From: Tritrichomonas foetus
Lineage: Eukaryota > Parabasalia > Tritrichomonadida > Tritrichomonadidae
Length of the DNA stretch: 12,746 bases
Direction of reading: 5' to 3'
NCBI GenBank assembly: GCA_001839685.1
Contig: MLAK01000004.1
Coordinates: 1 to 12,746, forward strand
Shown: positions 1-9,335 of the stretch, in pieces
Layout: every line of letters begins with the position of its first letter
Numbering within the stretch: the stretch's first letter is position 1
Translations under genes and position numbers: made by a program
The notes under the pieces: generated by a model
What the model was told of the DNA's origin: nothing
The model's input: only the letters and a program-made list of their open reading frames with translations
Databases searched by the model: none

Positions 1-8
1 AAATTTTC

Positions 9-47
9 AGTTGGGATAAATTGAGCGAAGCGCAATTTATCACAACT
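9..47. repeat. Imperfect palindrome with GCGAAGC mini-hairpin core
   Basis: Positions 9-26 pair with 30-47, leaving only two mismatches (G14 against A42, and A24 against G32) and a GAA loop at 27-29. The core GCGAAGC at 25-31 is the sequence known from biophysics as an unusually stable DNA mini-hairpin. It lies almost at the window edge, so it may be the end of a dispersed repeat at which an assembly stopped. It could also be a transposon terminus or a chance palindrome. The pairing is read directly from the sequence; its role is unknown. Confidence 0.6.
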
Positions 48-1278
48 TATAGGTCTACTTCAATAAGAAATTTTCATAATAGATCTATTCTACAATTCCG
101 AGCATTAACCATCTTGTCAAAAGAATTATTTCATTGAAGATATATATATCATCAACTGTAAATTGTATTCATTTGTATATCTTCAAGTCCAATGAGAAAT
201 TATCGAAAACCTTAATTCATCGTATTTTTCTATTTCAAATCAAACAAACATTTTTACATTTCCTTGGAGATGAAATGATTTCATTTAGCATAATTAATAT
301 TTCACCATTTCAAGTTGCGAAAATTTGTGATTTTATTTCTCAAATTAAACAAACATTTTTGAAAGCAATCGGAATATTGACAATTAATGGAAAGGAATTA
401 GCCTTCTTGACTAAACAATGGTAACATTTATCAAAGATCGTTATCTTTTGTTTTTTAAAGTTCTATTCAGAGAAAAACATTGAAATGTTGCATTTTTGGA
501 AAAAATTATGAAATTAATCATCTTGTAGTCGAAGAACTGTCTTTTTAATTAAATGAAAATAATATTTCTATTGAATATTCTCATCTCTGATAGATTATCA
601 CTCTTTGAAGACTATGTATTTTTTCATATTAATGACAAGTTTCTGAAAGGCAAGTTTATACAATTTTTAAATTTGCATTTGGCGGTGAACTATTTATCAA
701 TTAAGTAACTTCAGCTGGTGTGTTAAAAAATCGGATTTCAACTAAGAATTAATCATAAATCATGTGAAATATTAAGTAATAGTATTATATAATAAATTAG
801 ATTTTTCTCAATCTATAATGACAATAATAAAATTGGTAGTACCAACTATGTACCTTCATAAATGTTACTTTCTTAGTTTTTTTCTCAAATTAGTAAAATA
901 TCGATTGCCAAATCCATCCGATATAGCTGGCCAGTTATCTTTGAAATGCTGTTTTATCTATCTAACATGGAACTATGCAATTCATGAATAATTTATAATT
1001 CTCATAATAAAAAATTTCAGAAATTTTGACCCACTTTTCATTCGAAATAATGTGATTATGTTTTGAAAAGATTTTTCATTCTTATTGGCTATTTTAGTAT
1101 TAAATTTCAATTTTTTTTTACAAAATTCAGATATCATGATAAAGTAGAGTACTTTTGACAGAAATTGTGATCGATCTTTTGAATTTTTCAATGAGAGGGC
1201 AAAAAAAAAATTTGATAATTAACAAAAATTGAATACTTGCTTGGTGACACAATAAATTTATATATACTTTTTCAAAGG
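48..1278. other. Upstream non-coding stretch; no convincing gene
   Basis: This AT-rich stretch has no ATG-initiated reading frame of useful length. An open frame on the plus strand runs from 83 to 424 but has no ATG at its left end, only a TTG at 134. It contains an in-frame imperfect repeat, 35 codons apart, encoding the word QIKQTFL twice (near 236-255 and 341-360), so it could be the relic of a repeat protein. A 51-codon ATG frame lies at 553-708 with no promoter motif before it. A small hairpin (CAAAGAT/ATCTTTG) is at 433-450. No tRNA or rRNA signature was seen. Confidence 0.5.
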
Positions 1279-1286
1279 AACCGTTT
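1279..1286 (+). promoter_or_regulatory. M3-like (Myb-recognition) core promoter motif
   Basis: AACCGTTT begins 35 bases before the ATG at 1314. It fits the M3 core promoter motif described in Trichomonas vaginalis, which as I recall is (A/G/T)(A/G)C(G/C)G(T/C)T(T/A/G) and is bound by a Myb-like factor. No canonical TCA-pyrimidine-(T/A) initiator lies between it and the start codon; the nearest words are TCAATT and TCAGAT. The match is seen directly; function here is inferred from a related genus. An 8-base degenerate motif in AT-rich DNA can occur by chance, although its placement is right. Confidence 0.45.
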
Positions 1287-1313
1287 TCAAATAACATCAA
1301 TTCAGATTTCAAA

Positions 1314-4300
1314 ATGTTTGCTTTAATCAGCTACTTTGCCGTTTTTTCATATGCCTCTGATTATTATGTCATTAACTCCCAAGAAACCGAAGGAAACAAG
1401 GTTTCATACAAGGGAAGGGACTACACAGTTATAACTTTTGCAACCAAAAAAACTTTTGCTAGTTTGGATACTATATTGTTTCTTGAAGATACCAAAATTC
1501 CCAGTGGTATTACTTTCCCAAGTGATGGTGTCTATTTCGTTGGTGACAACAATGAAAATGTGGACATTTCATCATTAACCAATTCCTTATCAGTAATCCC
1601 TTATGGAATGTTAACAGTCAAAGGAACAAATTCACAAACTCTTGCTATTGATAAGTCGATAACTGATGGAGAAATTACCATTGATGGATGTACTATTAAT
1701 TCTCTGAAAATTGGGAGGAGAACAAAGTTAACTACATCTTCAAACACAATATTACCCAAGTATGTAGAATCACCGAGTTCTGGAATTATTGAAATCACGT
1801 ATGATATAATTGGCTGTGGTCATTTAATTATCAATTCTCCTATTAGCTCAGGATCCATAAAAATTCACGCCATTGCATATAATTCCGAATATTCAAAGTA
1901 TGTAAATGATGCAGGAAATGATTTTACTCTTGTTAGTGGAACTTCTCTCCCATCTAATTTAATTTCTGTAGAATTATCAACCACAACCACATTACAATAT
2001 GGCATGAAAATGAATGTTGAAGTAGAATCAATTGATTCAACCTATAAATTAAAATTTACACGACATGTTGATGTTCAAGAAGTTCCTAAAGTTTGTTTCA
2101 ATGCAAATGGATGTTCAACAGGCTTTACATATGTTTCAGATATGTCATTAGCATATGGAATAGAAACTATTAGTGCAGAAACAGCAGCAAAAAACATTGT
2201 GCTATCTGCTTCCCAGTTGAAAGGCGAAACATTGACAATTTATTTGGCAACGATTGATAAAACTAAAACTTCTTCAATCGATATCTTTCCAGATGCCTTA
2301 AACAAATTAGAAAGTGGAATTAAGATCAAAATTTTAAGTGGTTATAATGTCAATATTGAACAAGAGGTACAAAAAGCATTAGGTTCTACCAATGGTCATA
2401 TTTCATCTTTGGAATTATCGAATGTAAAAGCAACATATTATGGAAATGGAAATATTCCCATTACCACCGATTTAACCAGTTTGACAATATCATCAAATGC
2501 TTTATCTCCACTTGAAAACAAAAAAGTTACCGTGAAATATGGGAAATTTTCTCAATATTTCGACCCACTTCCATATTTAATATTTCCATATGATGAAAAT
2601 AAAAAAATAACAATTCCATCAGTTGATTTTATTTACATGGGTGAAATGACCAGTGAATCAGATTTGACAAATATTCCATTGATTGCTTATTCTAGCTCAA
2701 CTGAATTAGGCCTTGATACTATTAAACCTGATTTTGAAAACAAAATTCTGCTGGATAAAATTGAAATTGCTAATACTGAATTTATTTTTGATGTTGCACT
2801 AGAAATGAAAGAAACTTTTGATAAAAATGTTAACTATTACGGAATGGGAATTAATTTGACAGAAAAAGAACCTGTTGGTGATACACCTAAAGTGTGTTTC
2901 AAAATAAATGGTGCCACTGGAAATTGCCCGCCTGAATATGATAAGGTAATAACTACATTATCTGGAATAAAGAATTGTAGTGATCTTTATTTGGTTTACA
3001 CTGATGCAACAGATTCAATCACAATTCCAACGTCTTTAATGAATATGAATGATTTGAAAATCACAGGAAATAATGCCAATCCTCAACATGCTTTGACTAT
3101 TATTTTGAAATTTGAAGTCAGTAATGTTATTCAAAAAGCAACTCTATCAACAGGATCTTTTATTCTCAAAAGTGGTGCTTATGATACAATCCATCATTTT
3201 TGTTTAGAAAACTGTGATGTGACTATACCTGAGGGATCAGGAATATACTATAAGATAGAGATAGACAAGTTATCAAAAATACAATATACGAGGACATCTA
3301 TAAATCAAATTACTACCATCATTCATACAGATGGTGATTCAATTGGATATGCAAAGTATTCATTGGGAGGACTAAGTTCGAATTCCTATGTAAGTATTCT
3401 TTTTGAAGAAATGAAATCAATAAAGATCGCTAATCAGGTATTCTTTGAAATAGAAGGATCAACAGAAATATTTGAGAAATTTACATATATGTTTGACACA
3501 ACAATCACAATTGATCAGATTTATTCAGTAGCTAAAAAAATCAATGGACAATCAGTTTCATTTATTTTTGAAGCAACAGGTTCTCAATCTTTGGCGTTCT
3601 GCTATAAGCCAACCGATGAATTTATGTGTGAAAGTGGATATATTCCTGTTAACACTCTAGAAGGAATTCCTAAAATAGAAAAATTATATGTATACCAGGA
3701 AGCAAGTAACAAAATATATATTACGGGACTTTCATTTAACCAAATCAAAGATGGAGTTGATATATATACTAGTACAGAATTTACTTATGATACTTCAAAA
3801 ACTATCTTGATTCGAACGAAAATAGATTCTTCAGAAGATGATGTGGCTTTTTATAAATTCCATGGTCATGTGTATTTCCAATTTGATGATAGCTATCCAT
3901 CAAGAGCTCAAAAAATAATTCTCGATGATGGCTATTTCATATATAATAAAAATGTAAAATGTGATGTTGAAGTGCATGAAGGATCCTATTTCAAAATGGA
4001 ATACTCTAATAAACCTGAGCATATTGACTTGCATTATGGTGGTAGCAAAGCGACAGGAATAATATATTCTTCGGTCAATGATGATAATAACGTGTTACTT
4101 CCAAAGTTAATATTTAATGGTATAAAACCTTCAGGAGAAGCTCTTCAATATCCAATGTTTGTTGACATAACTACTTTACGGCCGCCATCGAATCGAATTG
4201 GTGCTTCATTACATTTTGAAAATATAATCGATAATGACGGAACAATTGTTCTTTTAAATCATCATAAAACAGGAGAAAATGAATACAGATATTATCTAGA

Positions 4301-6941
4301 AAATCGAAATGTTGATGATCCTTTGAAAATTTTGTATGGTACAGCCAATCAGAATCCAGAACTTATATCATTTGTCAATTATTCAGGGCTGACTAATATT
4401 GTGTATATGGAATTAACTGCAGATATGAAAGATGATTTTGATATTCAATACTTTCAGAATATAACTATTCAAGCCAAGGGTTCTAGTTATTCCATCACCA
4501 TAACTGGTATCGATGAAGACAAAGAAATTTATGTTTCACTAAGTAGAATATATTTAACGTTTGAAGCCCAAGTTAAAACTTCTCATTTTTCTGGAGAGGG
4601 TTACACAACTATTAATTCCCTTCCTTCCACCAAATTATATATTCAAGAAGGTGGAACATTCACTTTTGATACAGAAGTTCCTGATAACTTAATTGAGATA
4701 TCATCCAATTCTGATCAATCTTTGGAATTAAAATTTAATCAGTCAATGCCAATAATAATTATTTCACAGAGAAATTATGATTGTACAATTACACTTTTAA
4801 ATTCAAATGATATATCTCTATTTGATGGGAAAATAAAAGCTAGTGTGAATGACAATGTTCATTTCCCTTATTTGGTAAAAAATCCTTATGTCAATGGTCA
4901 AAATCAAGCAGAACTTAGAATCAATTTACAACTAATAGAGAAAATTATTTCACCAAAATTATGTCTTGGTACGGTTGAACAATGCAATGCAATTGGATTG
5001 ACAGCTTCTAAAGGTTATACGATAACAGAACTTAGTGATGAATATCGATATCCTTCAGGGTATTATAATATCGAAGAAATTGTATACATTCAAGCCTCCT
5101 ATCCCAATTTCTTTTATGATAGTTTTGTTCCAAAAGAAAGCAATAAAGTAGTGAATATCACTGGCCATTCACAAAATAGAGTCTCTTTTAATATTAATCT
5201 ATTTTCTAATGAACCAGAAAATATATATCATTCCAGTTTTAATTTAGTAGAAAATCAAATTTCAGTGAATTCTAGAAATTGTTTGATAAAATATGATAGT
5301 GTAGTTTTTAACTCATGTTATGGGAGCCTCAATGGTGTAACAGCTGATAATATAATCATCAATCGTTATTCCACTGTTTCATTGCTTGGAATTCCAAAAT
5401 CAATTCAAGAAAGTGTTAAAATAGAAATGAATTATTATAATTCTGAAAGTATTCTATTTTCCTTTGCAAAAGATGATACTGATTTTTATGTTCCAAATAT
5501 CACAGTTAACTTATACTCTGCAGCTTTTCAACCATATTCGTATACATTTGGTATTCTAGATACTTATCATACCGATATTGGCGATAATTTGCGAAAGTAT
5601 TTAAATAATAGATTTACAATTATAAATAAAAACTCGAACTGTAATTTTGAAATCAGTGAAAAGAATCAGGAGGGTGGTAGCAGCAACATTTATGGTTATG
5701 CTATATCGCCAAAAACAGAAGGAGATTGTCGTGAAATTCCTATAACATTTTCACCATCTTCTAATTCACAGAGTATTATAGAGCCTACCACATCAATTCC
5801 AGATGATAAATTTGATGTTGATATTGTTGAAACAGATAAAGATAAAATTGTGATTGATGATGGCAAAGTCGAAGGAATTGAGATTCCAGATAGTGGAAAT
5901 GTCATCATTTTGAATTCCAATAATAATTTTATTATTTTTTCCAACAAAAATAACAATAAAGTTAATATTTATGTTGCTCCAGCAATGAGTGAAACTGTTA
6001 TTACTATTGAACCAGAAGAAAATTATGAAAATAAGCAATATGGAATTGTTGCAAATAATTTAAATCCAACTGTTGATGCTACTCTACCAAAGGAAGGAGA
6101 TAAAACATATATTCCAATTCGAATATTAGCTGATTCATATGATAGTTCGCTCACTTTGCGCATCAATGGAAGTGATGACTCAACAGATACTTTATCTATT
6201 AAAGATATAATCTTACAAGCCAGTGACTTAGTCATAAATATCCCACAAAACATTAAAACGGTTAAAACCGATGAAATTTTATCTTACCAATCATCAGGCA
6301 TTTCACTTGCCTCGAATTCTGCATCAGGAAAGAATTTATTAACTGATTCTGACACAATCATTGTCAGCGCAAACATGGTATTGAAAGCTTTATCAAACAC
6401 AGAATTGACTAATATAATCATTACTGATAGTATTACATTTAATCAAAGCAGTCACATTAGGCTTTCTGGTACAAAAAGTTCATTGAATAATTCAAATATT
6501 ATAATGCTTGTGAATCCTCAACAACTTGATGGTTCATTTATTTCTTTCAATGACTTTAAGAGCAATATTGGCGTTCCAAAATCAATTTCAATAGAAAGTA
6601 CGATCAGCAGTCATTCTGAAAAGCTTTCATCAGATCTTCTTTTGATTCAAGGTACTGATTCACAATTTGAATGTGAAAAATGGGCAAGTGTTGTTTCAAC
6701 TTCTTTGTTTGACAATCATGAATGTCGTAAAGTAACTGATACAGAAATTGGACTATTTATGACTAATAATAACCCACCTAAAAATAATAAGTTGCCATTA
6801 ATTATTGGTGTTGTTGTTGCTGTTGTAGTAGTAATTGTGATTATTATTGTTGTTGTGGTTTGTGTAAGAAGAAAGAACCGATCCAAGTCACACTCATCTT
6901 CTACATCATTTAATTCTTCTGATGATTCTGTTAACCTATAA
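1314..6941 (+). CDS. Giant modular surface protein, predicted type I membrane protein (1875 aa)
   Basis: I do not recognise a named family. Residues 1-15 (MFALISYFAVFSYAS) look like a signal peptide. Residues 16-1490 appear to be degenerate modules of about 210-270 residues. Four start with a Pro-Lys-x-Cys or similar motif followed by a second Cys: C261/C267, C528/C538, C763/C772 and C1217/C1224. A likely fifth start, near 1008, has lost its cysteines. An acidic linker (about 1494-1527) leads to a membrane-proximal domain with C1787 and C1804. A Val/Ile-rich helix (about 1829-1851) and a 24-residue basic then Ser-rich tail follow. Strand-like alternation, many Asn/Ser/Thr and several N-glycosylation sequons (for example N514, N1022, N1395) suit an extracellular beta-rich ectodomain. 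The first ATG is chosen because it opens the signal peptide and follows the promoter motif. An adhesin or receptor role is only a guess. The frame is intact and needs no intron. Confidence 0.9.
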   Translation: MFALISYFAVFSYASDYYVINSQETEGNKVSYKGRDYTVITFATKKTFASLDTILFLEDTKIPSGITFPSDGVYFVGDNNENVDISSLTNSLSVIPYGMLTVKGTNSQTLAIDKSITDGEITIDGCTINSLKIGRRTKLTTSSNTILPKYVESPSSGIIEITYDIIGCGHLIINSPISSGSIKIHAIAYNSEYSKYVNDAGNDFTLVSGTSLPSNLISVELSTTTTLQYGMKMNVEVESIDSTYKLKFTRHVDVQEVPKVCFNANGCSTGFTYVSDMSLAYGIETISAETAAKNIVLSASQLKGETLTIYLATIDKTKTSSIDIFPDALNKLESGIKIKILSGYNVNIEQEVQKALGSTNGHISSLELSNVKATYYGNGNIPITTDLTSLTISSNALSPLENKKVTVKYGKFSQYFDPLPYLIFPYDENKKITIPSVDFIYMGEMTSESDLTNIPLIAYSSSTELGLDTIKPDFENKILLDKIEIANTEFIFDVALEMKETFDKNVNYYGMGINLTEKEPVGDTPKVCFKINGATGNCPPEYDKVITTLSGIKNCSDLYLVYTDATDSITIPTSLMNMNDLKITGNNANPQHALTIILKFEVSNVIQKATLSTGSFILKSGAYDTIHHFCLENCDVTIPEGSGIYYKIEIDKLSKIQYTRTSINQITTIIHTDGDSIGYAKYSLGGLSSNSYVSILFEEMKSIKIANQVFFEIEGSTEIFEKFTYMFDTTITIDQIYSVAKKINGQSVSFIFEATGSQSLAFCYKPTDEFMCESGYIPVNTLEGIPKIEKLYVYQEASNKIYITGLSFNQIKDGVDIYTSTEFTYDTSKTILIRTKIDSSEDDVAFYKFHGHVYFQFDDSYPSRAQKIILDDGYFIYNKNVKCDVEVHEGSYFKMEYSNKPEHIDLHYGGSKATGIIYSSVNDDNNVLLPKLIFNGIKPSGEALQYPMFVDITTLRPPSNRIGASLHFENIIDNDGTIVLLNHHKTGENEYRYYLENRNVDDPLKILYGTANQNPELISFVNYSGLTNIVYMELTADMKDDFDIQYFQNITIQAKGSSYSITITGIDEDKEIYVSLSRIYLTFEAQVKTSHFSGEGYTTINSLPSTKLYIQEGGTFTFDTEVPDNLIEISSNSDQSLELKFNQSMPIIIISQRNYDCTITLLNSNDISLFDGKIKASVNDNVHFPYLVKNPYVNGQNQAELRINLQLIEKIISPKLCLGTVEQCNAIGLTASKGYTITELSDEYRYPSGYYNIEEIVYIQASYPNFFYDSFVPKESNKVVNITGHSQNRVSFNINLFSNEPENIYHSSFNLVENQISVNSRNCLIKYDSVVFNSCYGSLNGVTADNIIINRYSTVSLLGIPKSIQESVKIEMNYYNSESILFSFAKDDTDFYVPNITVNLYSAAFQPYSYTFGILDTYHTDIGDNLRKYLNNRFTIINKNSNCNFEISEKNQEGGSSNIYGYAISPKTEGDCREIPITFSPSSNSQSIIEPTTSIPDDKFDVDIVETDKDKIVIDDGKVEGIEIPDSGNVIILNSNNNFIIFSNKNNNKVNIYVAPAMSETVITIEPEENYENKQYGIVANNLNPTVDATLPKEGDKTYIPIRILADSYDSSLTLRINGSDDSTDTLSIKDIILQASDLVINIPQNIKTVKTDEILSYQSSGISLASNSASGKNLLTDSDTIIVSANMVLKALSNTELTNIIITDSITFNQSSHIRLSGTKSSLNNSNIIMLVNPQQLDGSFISFNDFKSNIGVPKSISIESTISSHSEKLSSDLLLIQGTDSQFECEKWASVVSTSLFDNHECRKVTDTEIGLFMTNNNPPKNNKLPLIIGVVVAVVVVIVIIIVVVVCVRRKNRSKSHSSSTSFNSSDDSVNL

Positions 6942-6942
6942 A
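6939..6942 (+). terminator. TAAA polyadenylation-type signal overlapping the stop codon
   Basis: The stop codon TAA is followed by A, giving TAAA. In Trichomonas vaginalis the tetranucleotide UAAA, often overlapping the stop codon, is reported to act as the 3'-end processing signal. A run of A then T follows (AAAAATTTTTA). The motif is very common in AT-rich DNA, so support comes only from its position. Confidence 0.35.
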
Positions 6943-7016
6943 AATTTTTATTTAAACACTTTGATTGAATTACCATATGAATGAATGATAATGGGAAAAA
7001 TAGACTTTTTAAATGC

Positions 7017-7057
7017 ATCTATCTATATATCTATATCCATATATATATATATATATA
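7017..7057. repeat. (AT)n / CTAT microsatellite
   Basis: CTAT-type units grade into an uninterrupted alternating AT run at 7039-7057, shortly after the end of the surface-protein gene. It is a simple sequence repeat, likely to vary in length between strains and prone to sequencing error. Confidence 0.85.
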
Positions 7058-7609
7058 AGACGATCAAAATTTTAAACGAAATTTGTTATCTCTAGATTTT
7101 ACTATTTTTATAAAATCATTTTTTTATGAAGACACTGTGAAATAATCAATATGTTATGATTAAATTACAGCTTTAGCAGTGCATTTAATCATTCATTTTG
7201 TATAATTACAATCGCTATAATGTACATCAATTAGTATTGTCTAAAACTCTGAGAAGGTGATCTAGATTTATTTAGTTTAAATACATCACTTCTTGGAGTA
7301 TTTAAATATAAAATATGATGAAAAATAGTCTAAAAAATAATGTTGTCAAATAATGATATCAATCAAAAGAAAATTAAGACATTCTTTATCATTAGGAATA
7401 ATTGAAAACATAATTTTATATGTTTATCAACACCTTATTGTATCATTTCAATTCATTGACATAAATTTCATCATTTTTGAGATAGTATCCTTCTTAAAAC
7501 CTTTTGTTTCCTGAGATTTTCTGGTAAGAGATGTTAATCATCTTGAGTATGAAACTTGACAAGTGATATCATTATCATTATCTTATTCAATATCACCATT
7601 TTATTCACA

Positions 7610-7698
7610 TTCAGCCTATAATTTATATTCAGTTTATAATGTTATATTCAGTTTATAATTTTATATTCAGTTTATAATTTTATATTCAGTTTATAATT
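7610..7698. repeat. 19-bp tandem repeat, about 4.5 copies
   Basis: The word TTCAG starts at 7610, 7628, 7647, 7666 and 7685. The units at 7647-7665 and 7666-7684 are identical; the one at 7628 differs by a single G for T. The first copy, at 7610, is degenerate and 18 bp long, and the last is cut short after 14 bases. It is a minisatellite in the convergent intergenic space with no evident function. Confidence 0.9.
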
Positions 7699-8054
7699 AC
7701 TCATTCCACCATCAATTAAAACGAAAAGTGACTTTTTATACATCCTAATGATTACAGTTATTAAATTAATCGTATTCTTTTTATACCTTAGTTCTCATCT
7801 CCATTATTACTTTCGAATATTGGTTCATCAAATAGTAAATTTCCTACATTTTATCCCATCTTTCGTCTTACGCGAAAACAATGATCTCACACACTAATCA
7901 ATATATTTGACTTCAACTTTTTTAAACATCTAACTTTCTTTTTATTTTCAATATGATTTCGTTTCATTAGAAGATTAAAAATGATAAGAAAAATAAGAAA
8001 ATAAAAACATTTACAAAGTTATAAATAACAATTCTTAATAACTCATTGAAATCA

Positions 8055-9272
8055 TCAAAATAGTTGAAGCATATCATCTCTTAGATGGCAAAATGAAAGT
8101 GCTTCAGTAACATTTACCTTGAAAATCGATTTTGGATCATGGAAAGGATAACCAAGAAATCCTACAATTTCTCGTTTGTATGGTGAATAAGTCATACTAA
8201 ATGAGTGGAGTCTTGGAATCAAAAATAAGCTGATTTTATTGAACTTTCCATCTTTATATGTAACAGTCTCTCCATCAGGCCTAATGAAGAAGACAAACCA
8301 CCAATTTCGTTTAATACAGTAGGCATACATTAATGTCCAATTACTTTTGTTTTGACCACCAAAATAAAACAAGCAATCGTCAACTTTAATCATCGATGCA
8401 CCAACAACATCAGCTAAAGGTGGAGATCCACGTCCTTGGAGAAGTTCAGATTTTTCATTATCCAAATCAATTCGAATCATCGACTCCATTTTGCTACCGC
8501 CATAGCTAAAAATGAAATTATTCACTTGAACCAAAGGAATCATTGTTCGACCGCCAATATTCAAATTTTTTCTGGTCCATTCTTTAGTATTCAAGTCCAA
8601 AATGGACAAATCTGTTGGTTTTTTATTGTCATCAGAATGTCCGCCCCATACAAATAATTTCATATTATGGATCGCCAAAAAAGCATTGCAGCGCGGATCC
8701 GGCGTATCTCCTGTGGTTTTTATGGCTTGTATATATCCGTTTTGTATATTAATTGTAAAAATATCGTTTAAATAATCTTTCCCATTATAGCCGCCAAAAA
8801 CAACGATATAATCAAGAAATAATGTCGCTGAGACACCTCTCCTATTTGAAAATGAATCTCCATGCGTAAGAATTTTTTCCCATTCGTAGCTTTTCAGATC
8901 GAATTTCCAAAGATCGTTTAACAAATTCCCATCCTTATCAATGCCACATCCGATGTATGCGTAATCAACTTTTTCATCTTTTCCTGCATGACTTGATGAG
9001 GATGAAACGCCGGGGGTTTGAATCGATGAAGTTATAGTGAAGTGATTCATTCTTGCTTTTGGTGATTCGCCTATTGTTCGATCAATTGACCATATACCTG
9101 AAAAAGGTGGAATAAAGTGCGATTTGTTGTATACGGATTTGCATTTTGTTATTGGCTTGATTAACATTTTGTCATCTGTCACAGCAGACATTCTTCCGTA
9201 TCCTAATCTGACATTTACGTCATAGATATCATGTATAATTAATTCGGAGTGATCTGAGTGTGTTGCGCCCAT
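8055..9272 (-). CDS. Kelch-repeat beta-propeller protein (405 aa)
   Basis: The protein carries a series of Kelch-type blades, each with a hydrophobic strand, a Gly-Gly or equivalent, then a conserved aromatic region: CG at 109-110 with LWKFD and W131; VVFGG at 157-161; FVWGG at 207-211 with W232; FSYGG at 255-259; FYFGG at 302-306; and a degenerate blade around 367-390. Six blades fit a closed or nearly closed propeller, a fold used for protein-protein contacts. No BTB, BACK, F-box or membrane domain is present. The N-terminus MGATHS fits the N-myristoylation pattern (Gly2, Ser6), so membrane tethering is possible. The ATG at 9272 is preferred over Met28 because an initiator-like motif lies 15 bases upstream. 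The gene ends in two consecutive TGA codons. Kelch proteins are numerous in trichomonads, so the exact partner cannot be named. Confidence 0.87.
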   Translation of the reverse strand: MGATHSDHSELIIHDIYDVNVRLGYGRMSAVTDDKMLIKPITKCKSVYNKSHFIPPFSGIWSIDRTIGESPKARMNHFTITSSIQTPGVSSSSSHAGKDEKVDYAYIGCGIDKDGNLLNDLWKFDLKSYEWEKILTHGDSFSNRRGVSATLFLDYIVVFGGYNGKDYLNDIFTINIQNGYIQAIKTTGDTPDPRCNAFLAIHNMKLFVWGGHSDDNKKPTDLSILDLNTKEWTRKNLNIGGRTMIPLVQVNNFIFSYGGSKMESMIRIDLDNEKSELLQGRGSPPLADVVGASMIKVDDCLFYFGGQNKSNWTLMYAYCIKRNWWFVFFIRPDGETVTYKDGKFNKISLFLIPRLHSFSMTYSPYKREIVGFLGYPFHDPKSIFKVNVTEALSFCHLRDDMLQLF

Positions 9273-9284
9273 ACAACCTTCAAA

Positions 9285-9289
9285 TATGA
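9285..9289 (-). promoter_or_regulatory. Trichomonad-type initiator (Inr) for the Kelch gene
   Basis: On the minus strand TCATA fits the trichomonad initiator TCA-pyrimidine-(T/A). Transcription would begin at the A (9287), giving a 15-base 5' leader, which is the short leader length typical of these organisms. The pentamer is frequent in AT-rich DNA, so the support is its distance from the start codon. Confidence 0.5.
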
Positions 9290-9335
9290 CAGATTGTATT
9301 GAGAAATTTTGTATTCAAAATTTGAATTGTTCTTG

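Larger units (their letters stand above)
6943..8054. other. Convergent intergenic region
   Basis: About 1.1 kb between the 3' ends of the surface-protein gene and the Kelch gene, with no credible coding frame on either strand. It contains an AT microsatellite and a 19-bp tandem repeat, listed separately. On the minus strand a TAAA word lies at 8010-8013, about 42 bases past the Kelch stop, and is a possible 3'-processing signal for that gene. No RNA gene was recognised. Confidence 0.7.

Noticed and set aside
982..1312. Two overlapping minus-strand frames upstream of the surface-protein gene
   Set aside because: Both begin with TTG, they overlap each other in different frames, and one covers the promoter of the large gene.
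6927..6938. C-terminal SVNL as a PDZ ligand
   Set aside because: The position that should be Ser or Thr for a class I ligand is Val, so the motif does not fit.
6716..7018. 100-codon minus-strand frame with Thr/Ile runs
   Set aside because: It is the antisense reading of the Val/Ile membrane-helix codons of the large gene.
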